Shown: positions 6,479 to 11,542 of the stretch, piece after piece | Layout of the letters: each line of letters starts with the position of its first letter | How positions within the stretch are numbered: position 1 is the stretch's first letter | Source of the DNA: an uncultured Bacteriovoracaceae bacterium | GTDB taxonomy: Bacteria > Bdellovibrionota > Bacteriovoracia > Bacteriovoracales > Bacteriovoracaceae | Length of the DNA stretch: 11,542 bases | Direction: 5' to 3' | Assembly (NCBI GenBank): GCA_937952395.1 | Contig: CALFYV010000295.1 | Location: forward strand, 1 to 11,542 | The notes under the pieces: model-generated | Told to the model about the DNA's origin: nothing | What the model saw: the letters and a program-made list of their open reading frames with translations, nothing else | Database searches by the model: none | Made by a program: the position numbers and the translations under genes

Positions 6479-6479
6479 A

Positions 6480-7259
6480 ATGAAAACACAAACAAAAAAA
6501 CAGCTCATTGAAATGATCGAAAAGAAAGGGGCCTTAAGACCAAAGGAGCTTTCTGATTGTTTAAAAATAAGCCCCCAGGCCTTACACCGTCATCTAAATC
6601 AATTAGTTGATGAGGGAAAGTTAATAAGGATTAGTTCTCCTCCGTATACAAAATATAACGTTATTTTAAGACCTGATTTTTCTGAGGCACAAGCGTGGTA
6701 CCAAGAAAAGAGACTAGAAAAAAATCCTGATATTGTCTCAGAAACTCGAGATATTTTTAAGGCAAGATTAGATAAGCTTATATCTTTTGATAAATCACAA
6801 AACTATAAAGATAAACTACCACTCATTATTTCAACAACTGGTGAGATTGGTAATAATTGTTACGATCATAATCTTGGCAAGTGGCAAGATGTTCCTGGCT
6901 GTTGGTTTGAGTATCAAAAACAAGGAAAACAATTATGGCTTGTTCTTGCTGATAGAGGGCAGGGAATTCTTCATTCATTAAGTAGAGTTGTAGCAAATCT
7001 TAACTCTGCGAGTGAGGCGTTAAAAATAGCGTACGAACAAAGGGTTTCAGGTAGGAGTCCAGAAAAAAGGGGAAATGGGCTTAAGTTTGTCAGAGGGATT
7101 ATTGAAAAAAATAATAATACAGGTCTAGCCTGTTATAGTTCTGGAGCTACTATTTGTTATGGGGGGAAAGGGCAAGATTGTTTAAGGATAATAAAGAACA
7201 TGCGTTCAAAACAAGAAGGCACTTTTGTTATTTTATGTTGGGGGCTTGATGAAAATTGA
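6480..7259 (+). CDS. Winged-helix DNA-binding protein fused to a GHKL (histidine-kinase-like) ATPase
   Basis: The protein has 259 residues. Residues 6-62 form a winged helix: KGALRPKELSDCLKIS, then recognition-helix-like SPQALHRHLNQLVDEGKLIR and a wing. Residues about 85-255 form a GHKL ATPase: N-box TGEIGNNCYDHN (120-131, Glu122 and Asn126), G1 box DRGQGI (158-163), lid, G2 box RGNGL (197-201), and final strand TFVILCW. There is no dimerisation/phospho-accepting histidine domain and no membrane segment. It is therefore not a standard sensor kinase, and resembles anti-sigma-type serine kinases (SpoIIAB/RsbW) joined to a DNA-binding domain. The next gene overlaps by 11 bp and encodes a STAS-like partner. 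The start lies right behind a 35-nt operator-like repeat with no Shine-Dalgarno, suggesting a leaderless or near-leaderless mRNA. Seven cysteines are present (27, 127, 141, 218, 226, 234, 253), many for this size. The target process is unknown. Confidence 0.85.
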   Translation: MKTQTKKQLIEMIEKKGALRPKELSDCLKISPQALHRHLNQLVDEGKLIRISSPPYTKYNVILRPDFSEAQAWYQEKRLEKNPDIVSETRDIFKARLDKLISFDKSQNYKDKLPLIISTTGEIGNNCYDHNLGKWQDVPGCWFEYQKQGKQLWLVLADRGQGILHSLSRVVANLNSASEALKIAYEQRVSGRSPEKRGNGLKFVRGIIEKNNNTGLACYSSGATICYGGKGQDCLRIIKNMRSKQEGTFVILCWGLDEN

Positions 7260-7515
7260 AATGAAAAAATTTGGTAGAATACTAACTTCTCGAACAGAAG
7301 GAAAAGAAGCAGTTGCGGTGATTCTCTCCTATATGGCAGAAAAAAATGAAGTCCTTGAACTTGATTTTGAGGGTGTTGTTTCAGTGGGCCCATCTTGGTT
7401 AGATGAAGTCATCACGGTCCTCTATGAGCGGCTTGGTAGAGACAAAGTTATGGTTAACTCAAATAATCCATCAGTCATTGAATCGATGAAGATTATTTTG
7501 GGTGATGAAGTTTGA
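7249..7515 (+). CDS. STAS-like protein (DUF4325 type)
   Basis: The product has 88 residues. The ATG at 7249 is preferred over the upstream TTG (7225) because a GGGGG stretch (7240-7244) precedes it and it gives a compact domain. It overlaps the ATPase gene by 11 bp, so the two are probably translationally coupled. Visible features match the DUF4325 pattern as I remember it: TSR near the start (13-15), the strand LELDFEGV (36-43), then PSWLDE (48-53), where family members usually have [A/P]-S-F-x-D-E. In anti-anti-sigma STAS proteins a Ser at a comparable strand-to-helix turn is phosphorylated by a GHKL kinase. Ser49 is the obvious candidate here. Next to a GHKL ATPase this suggests partner switching, an inference from family logic and not from any motif proving phosphorylation. 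The next gene is convergent, 25 bases away. Confidence 0.82.
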   Translation: MKIEMKKFGRILTSRTEGKEAVAVILSYMAEKNEVLELDFEGVVSVGPSWLDEVITVLYERLGRDKVMVNSNNPSVIESMKIILGDEV

Positions 7516-7542
7516 TTAACCCCCGGTCCCAAGGGCAACTTC
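7507..7542. terminator. Inverted repeat between convergent genes, possible weak bidirectional terminator
   Basis: GAAGTT (7507-7512) and AACTTC (7537-7542) are exact inverted arms enclosing a GC-rich loop that contains CCCAAGGG (7528-7535). It spans the 25-bp gap and both gene ends. No T-run follows on either strand, so rho-independent termination is unproven. Confidence 0.35.
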
Positions 7543-10500
7543 AAAATAATTTATGTAGTTCTAGTTGTAGGCAGCTTTTAATCTTAGCAAAATTTTTTAT
7601 AACAATATTTTTCTTAAAATCGGGGTGTTTTTTTATCAATTCCAAGCTCTTCAGTAGCTTTTTATCAAGATCAGTGGGATTTTGAATTAAATTTTTGACA
7701 ATATTTTGAGACAATCTTTTATGTTCATCTGAATAAATTGGATAGTACTTGTTGATGTGTTCTAAAACTTCTTGTCGTAGATGCCATTTGTTGGGTTTAT
7801 ATAAGGCACTATATTTTAAATGAAGAGTGAGATTTTTTTCATGATTGGGTAATCTTGAAAGAATTTTTTCAGCCAATTCTCTATTCTTATTTGTATTATC
7901 TGCAATTAAAGCTTCAAAAGCGTTGTTGAATTCAATATCATTAGGTTGGAATATTTCAACCAGGTAATTTAAGAAATTCATATTGTCTTTATTTTTTTTT
8001 GCCAGTTGAAATAATTCATTATATTTTTTGCTTTTAAAAAAAATAAATAATTCATTTATGTTCATACTCTCCAAAGCTGAAGTGTTTTTTGGTTGACCAA
8101 AAGTATAAGCAAACTCAGAAGCATTCATATTATAGAGTTCGTTTTTTAAATTTTCAGGCAACAGTAGCACAGAATGTTGATTATGAATTTCTTGACCCCT
8201 CTGAGAGATAAGTTGTAGGCGTTTGATTAATACTCCTTCTGATTTTATAATTTCATTTAAATAATATGGAGTATTTTTTAAATCTAGTTTTGAAATAAAT
8301 TCGGTATATGTTTTTTGCAAATTTGTTTTCGAATCAACTTTTAGGAAAGGTAATTTTTTAAATAAGTGGAGGATATCCAGTTTAACATTATTCGAATTGC
8401 CAGGTTGATGGATAACTTCAATTAATAAAGAAAATAAGTAATCCGATATCTCGCGTTTTGTTGAATCTGGTAGGTTCGAGTTCTTTAAAGCTTTTATAAG
8501 TTGGTAGTTAAGGATATCAAGTGGTTCGGTGTAAGATTTTTCTTTTAGCATAACTATGAGAACATCAACATTTTCTTCATTAAGAATAAAGTCCCAAACT
8601 TTTTTATTGCCAAGAAAATTGTTTTCAACCTCCAAGATCATTTGTGGATTATTTCTTATCTGAAGTTTGATATGCTCTTTAGTTTTCTTAAAACGATGAA
8701 CATATTCCCAGAAATTTTCAGTCTCAGTATATGGATAATTATTTTTCGCTATTTGTTCATATATATATTTATCTAGATAGTCCCCATTAAAAGTAGTAGA
8801 CTTAGGATATTCTCTTGAAAAAATAAAATCCATTAGTTCAAAATGTGGCAACTCTTTTTCCCATTGGAGAATTTTTTTGAAATCATCGACTGAATTTTGA
8901 AATAGTGCTTTGTCTATAATTTCTTTTTTATCCAAATATAAATAAGATGTAAGAGTTTGGTAATAAGTTGTGTGCTTTGTCTCGGAGTTAGAATTTAATA
9001 AATTTATAATTTGCTTTTTAAGCTTATCTTTTGGTGGATAAACATACTTTGTAAGTAATTCAAGAGATTCAATTGTTTTAAAGCGATCATATAGCTCAGA
9101 GTCAGTTATTATTTTTGAAACATGTTCTTCGACTATTTCTTGTAACTCTTCATTAAGCCTTAGGTTGTTGTAATCAGTAAATTCTAAATATTCTTTTAAT
9201 TTATTGTAAGGACTTTTGTTAGAGAGAAATTTTTTTAAAAAATGAGGCTTTGTAGTGTCTTCGATATTTATATCAGAAAGTAATCTTAATTGATTTACAT
9301 CTGGTATAGCCGCATCGAAAATCATATTACCCGAATAATTGAAAATTGGCTTTTTGGTCGTTTTTGAGTTTTTAATTATTTTATTGGTTATGGGGTCATT
9401 TGTTTTAAACTGTCCTGAATTAATTTTTATTTCGTCGCCAAAAACATAGACCGATGTTTTTCTTATATCAGGCAAAACTCCTGCATTATTAATAGCATCT
9501 TTATTTGAGACAACTAATCCTTCCCATTGAGTTGGTATTTGTTTTTTCGCTTGTTTGATCCATTCTTCAAACAGAATATGACTTTTAGTCTCCTGAGTAA
9601 CAGGATTTTTGATTACAATTTTTTTTCTTAGATCAGGTGTTCCAAAACCAACTGAAGCATATGTTTTTCCATTTATTTCTCCTGGGATCGTCTCAATAAA
9701 ACCCGCGTAAGAATTATTTTTTTCTAAGTGATGAAATTGAGAGTTTTTGACAGCTACTGTGGCCCATCTTTCTGGAGTTAACTCATCAATAAAATGGCAG
9801 TTACCACCAACACACTCACTTAATGCAATGACTTTCCTTATACCCTGTATTCTGCGTGGGAGAGGTTTAAATCGATAAGCAATTGCACCAGATCCTTCTG
9901 GGATAAGTCTTCCGCTAGCAACTTTTATCATTCGAATAGGAAAAAGTTTTTTATCTTCTAAAAGAATTTTAGTTGAAGGAATAAAATCTCTAATTCCTGA
10001 GACAATAATTGAAGAAATATCATCGATTATAAAATAATCTTGAGTTTTTAATTTCATTTGATTAAGTGTTTCTAAAATAAGATCAGGGTCTTTTGATCCA
10101 AGTAAGTCCTTTACTTTTTCTGATTTGAAAATTTGGTAAGTATAGTAAGAGCTAGCTTGCTGATATTGAGATGTAGTTTTAATATTTTTATAGAAATTAG
10201 TTTGTAAAATATTTTTTTGCTTTTTGTTAGCCGTTTTGAACTCTGTGGACATTTTTAATTTATTCAACTCATTTTCAAGAAAATTATTAATTTCCTTGAG
10301 TTGATTTTCTCTTTCTTCTTTTTTAAGAGAGAGAATATTTTTAGATTTATCTTTTAATTTTTGGGTAGTTATTTTTAGGTAGTTTTCCCAAGCTTCAATA
10401 TTGAGATCTCGCCCTGAAGATTTGACTGAAGCATTGATTTCGAAAGCCTTACCTAATTGAGTTGTTTCCCATAACCTGGGCCCTAATTCTGGAATTTTTT

Positions 10501-10732
10501 CATTCATTTCTCTTAGTTGTTTAATAACCGCATCATATGAACGACGCGGGAATTTATCTTCACCGTAATAAAGAGACAGTGTTTTATAGTATTGTTCAAT
10601 TAATTGCGGCCTTGATAAAAACTCATCGAGTGAACCCGCTTGTGTGATAACTCTATCAATTTCTTCTAGAGTCTGGGCCTTTAGAGAACTGAAAGAGAGT
10701 AAAAATATGAATAAAAAATAGTAATACCTCAT
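7541..10732 (-). CDS. Very large exported, mostly helical protein of unknown function (1063 aa)
   Basis: No family is recognised. The frame stays open upstream to 10945, but the start is placed at ATG 10730-10732, where a signal peptide begins (MRYYYFLFIFLLSFSSLKA|Q). The upstream extension would overlap the 190-aa gene. Residues about 20-250 are helical and charged (EKLEEIDRV-like segments, a Lys/Asn/Glu-rich coiled coil near 115-190). Residues about 265-430 look like a beta-rich globular domain with the only close cysteine pair, C307-VGGN-C312-H, and KTYASVGFGTPDL. From about 480 to the end there are many amphipathic helices of similar length (for example ILNYQLIKALKNSNL, REISDYLFSLLIEVI), suggesting an alpha-solenoid. 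This is only a visual impression. No transmembrane helix or outer-membrane signal is seen at the C-terminus. It follows the 190-aa gene on the same strand after 64 bp, so they are probably co-transcribed. The ribosome site is weak (AGAAG). Codon use is very AT-rich. Confidence 0.85.
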   Translation of the reverse strand: MRYYYFLFIFLLSFSSLKAQTLEEIDRVITQAGSLDEFLSRPQLIEQYYKTLSLYYGEDKFPRRSYDAVIKQLREMNEKIPELGPRLWETTQLGKAFEINASVKSSGRDLNIEAWENYLKITTQKLKDKSKNILSLKKEERENQLKEINNFLENELNKLKMSTEFKTANKKQKNILQTNFYKNIKTTSQYQQASSYYTYQIFKSEKVKDLLGSKDPDLILETLNQMKLKTQDYFIIDDISSIIVSGIRDFIPSTKILLEDKKLFPIRMIKVASGRLIPEGSGAIAYRFKPLPRRIQGIRKVIALSECVGGNCHFIDELTPERWATVAVKNSQFHHLEKNNSYAGFIETIPGEINGKTYASVGFGTPDLRKKIVIKNPVTQETKSHILFEEWIKQAKKQIPTQWEGLVVSNKDAINNAGVLPDIRKTSVYVFGDEIKINSGQFKTNDPITNKIIKNSKTTKKPIFNYSGNMIFDAAIPDVNQLRLLSDINIEDTTKPHFLKKFLSNKSPYNKLKEYLEFTDYNNLRLNEELQEIVEEHVSKIITDSELYDRFKTIESLELLTKYVYPPKDKLKKQIINLLNSNSETKHTTYYQTLTSYLYLDKKEIIDKALFQNSVDDFKKILQWEKELPHFELMDFIFSREYPKSTTFNGDYLDKYIYEQIAKNNYPYTETENFWEYVHRFKKTKEHIKLQIRNNPQMILEVENNFLGNKKVWDFILNEENVDVLIVMLKEKSYTEPLDILNYQLIKALKNSNLPDSTKREISDYLFSLLIEVIHQPGNSNNVKLDILHLFKKLPFLKVDSKTNLQKTYTEFISKLDLKNTPYYLNEIIKSEGVLIKRLQLISQRGQEIHNQHSVLLLPENLKNELYNMNASEFAYTFGQPKNTSALESMNINELFIFFKSKKYNELFQLAKKNKDNMNFLNYLVEIFQPNDIEFNNAFEALIADNTNKNRELAEKILSRLPNHEKNLTLHLKYSALYKPNKWHLRQEVLEHINKYYPIYSDEHKRLSQNIVKNLIQNPTDLDKKLLKSLELIKKHPDFKKNIVIKNFAKIKSCLQLELHKLF

Positions 10733-10742
10733 CAGCTTCTTA

Positions 10743-10771
10743 TCGGAAGAAAGTCTTTTTAACTTTTCCGA
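10743..10771. repeat. Hairpin in the gap before the 1063-aa gene
   Basis: TCGGAA (10743-10748) and TTCCGA (10766-10771) are exact inverted arms, extendable inwards with a bulge (AAAG against CTTT). Read on the minus strand, the hairpin ends 10 bases before the ATG of the 1063-aa gene. No T-run follows. It may protect or tune the transcript between the two genes. Confidence 0.4.
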
Positions 10772-10796
10772 GAAAAAAGATTGGTTAATTCTACTT

Positions 10797-11369
10797 TTAC
10801 CTATTCTTCTGCCCTGAAAGATTTCGTCCTTCATCTTTTTCGATGATTTTGACTTCATTTCTGAAAGAATCTTTGATTTGTGCTTGGTAGTCACTATTAA
10901 AAATGAATTCTCTCTGTCCTTTGGCCAGACGTGAAAATTCATCAAACTTAGATAGCATGAGTTTTGCCGAACCTACAGGCGCACAATTGGCCATGACTTT
11001 TTTACCTTGATCTAATTCTAGTACATAGGTTTGATCTAACTTAAGTTCGTGAGGTCCAGAGGTATAATACTTTGTGATATTTTCATTAAGCATTTGGTGA
11101 AAAGTAGTTTTGACACTTTTCATATCCTCATTTAATTTGACTTCAACTTCTCTATGACCCCAGAATTGGCTTATGAAGGTAACACGAGGGGCATAGTAGA
11201 GGTGATCTTCTTTGTGGCTTTTATTCAGAATCACTTCTTTTTTGGGTTCTCCGTAAGTTTGCATATCTATTTCATCAATTTCAAAAAGAAAAGCGCAAAT
11301 AACATCACCTTCTTTTAATTGTTGAGCGTAAAGGTTTAAGGAGAGCGAGAGTAGTAAAATCCATTTCAT
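10797..11369 (-). CDS. Exported protein of unknown function (190 aa)
   Basis: The family is not recognised. The start ATG 11367-11369 is chosen because AAGGA lies seven bases upstream and a signal peptide starts there (MKWILLLSLSLNLYA|QQ). The longer frame to 11441 would overlap the upstream gene. The mature chain is about 175 residues with two cysteines (25 and 129) that may pair. The first 125 mature residues look beta-rich (GDVICAFLFEI, YYAPRVTFISQFWG, REVEVKLN, TYVLELDQGKKVMANC). The end is helical and charged. The upstream partial gene ends 10 bases before its start, and the 1063-aa gene follows 64 bp downstream. All three thus probably form one operon of envelope proteins. Confidence 0.8.
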   Translation of the reverse strand: MKWILLLSLSLNLYAQQLKEGDVICAFLFEIDEIDMQTYGEPKKEVILNKSHKEDHLYYAPRVTFISQFWGHREVEVKLNEDMKSVKTTFHQMLNENITKYYTSGPHELKLDQTYVLELDQGKKVMANCAPVGSAKLMLSKFDEFSRLAKGQREFIFNSDYQAQIKDSFRNEVKIIEKDEGRNLSGQKNR

Positions 11370-11379
11370 AACTTTTCCT

Positions 11380-11542
11380 TTATTCTTCTTCAGAAGCAAT
11401 TTCTCGTTTACTTTCTTGTTTAAATTCAATCTTGTCATCATTACCTAAAACTAGTGAAGTCGTGCCAATAGGGATGTCATTGCGTTGCGACGCGACGGCG
11501 TCTGCTCGTTTTTCAGCTCGGCGGTTACTATCAGCGAGCCGC
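11380..11542 (-). CDS. C-terminal end of an unidentified protein, cut by the right window edge
   Basis: The frame is open from the window edge to TAA at 11380-11382, giving 53 residues. It begins RLADSNRRAEKRADAVASQR, continues NDIPIGTTSLVLGNDDKIEFK and ends in an acidic tail (REIASEEE). The stop lies 10 bases before the ATG of the 190-aa gene, whose ribosome site is in the gap, as expected in an operon. The RRAE-x-RADAV stretch faintly recalls OmpA-like domains (usually RRAEAV), but too little is visible to assign it. A second frame (minus strand, stop TAG near 11432) is also open to the edge. The chosen frame fits the operon spacing better. Confidence 0.5.
   Translation of the reverse strand, partial: RLADSNRRAEKRADAVASQRNDIPIGTTSLVLGNDDKIEFKQESKREIASEEE

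Larger units (their letters stand above)
6339..6479. promoter_or_regulatory. Intergenic region with stacked inverted repeats before the HTH-ATPase gene
   Basis: This 141-bp non-coding gap is unusually rich in structure. There is an imperfect hairpin at 6368-6397, an alternative pairing of its right arm with CAAGATA at 6418-6424, and a perfect 35-nt inverted repeat at 6444-6478. Possible promoter elements are TTGAAA (6425-6430) and TTGCTA (6440-6445) as -35, and TATAGT or TATAAA inside the inverted repeat as -10. No spacing is ideal. Confidence 0.5.

Noticed and set aside
6339..6479. Mobile-element end or attachment site suggested by the repeats.
   Set aside because: No transposase, integrase or tRNA is nearby, and no matching repeat was found on the far side of the two-gene module.
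6787..7393. Small open frames overlapping the HTH-ATPase and STAS genes in other frames.
   Set aside because: Both real genes carry domain motifs. The alternatives have none and lack ribosome sites.
10733..10945. A 71-codon N-terminal extension of the 1063-aa protein.
   Set aside because: It would overlap the 190-aa gene and bury an obvious signal peptide. ATG 10732 is the natural start.
1..11542. CRISPR array, tRNA or rRNA genes.
   Set aside because: No regularly spaced repeats and no recognisable tRNA or rRNA sequence were seen by eye on either strand. A covariance-model scan would be needed to exclude small RNAs.

Overview
The window looks like a chromosomal stretch from an AT-rich, diderm deltaproteobacterium-like bacterium, most plausibly of the Bdellovibrionota (Bacteriovorax/Halobacteriovorax side). 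This is an inference. It rests on base composition, on the short topoisomerase pair, and on the many small or medium secreted proteins that cannot be assigned to known families. No rRNA, tRNA, CRISPR array, transposase or integrase was seen.

Layout. Bases 1-2443 (+) form a tight operon: the 3' end of a ParE/GyrB-type topoisomerase subunit, a complete short ParC/GyrA-type subunit, and a two-CBS-domain protein. Both junctions are one-base TAATG stop/start overlaps. Bases 2440-3255 (-) hold a metzincin (matrixin-like) lipoprotein gene interrupted by a single in-frame TAG just before its zinc motif. Bases 3400-4377 (+) encode an envelope protein with a Cys-rich N-terminal part, a charged coiled coil and a beta-barrel-like C-terminus. 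Bases 4361-4957 (-) encode an unknown secreted protein. Bases 5135-5947 and 6027-6338 (+) encode two further exported proteins of unknown function.

Bases 6480-7515 (+) are the most system-like part. A winged-helix plus GHKL-ATPase protein (259 aa) overlaps the gene of an 88-aa STAS-like (DUF4325-type) protein. They sit directly behind a perfect 35-nt inverted repeat made of four TATAGTT/AACTATA heptamers that ends one base before the start codon. I read this as a self-regulated partner-switching module (kinase-like ATPase plus anti-anti-sigma-like partner). Its output is unknown.

Bases 7541-11542 (-) form another likely operon: the C-terminus of an unidentified protein running off the right edge, a 190-aa exported protein, and a 1063-aa exported, largely helical protein. 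The last ~60 bases are strikingly GC-rich compared with the rest.

How the genes fit together: the left operon concerns DNA topology. The middle and right parts are mostly envelope or secreted proteins. The HTH-ATPase/STAS pair is a regulatory island between them.
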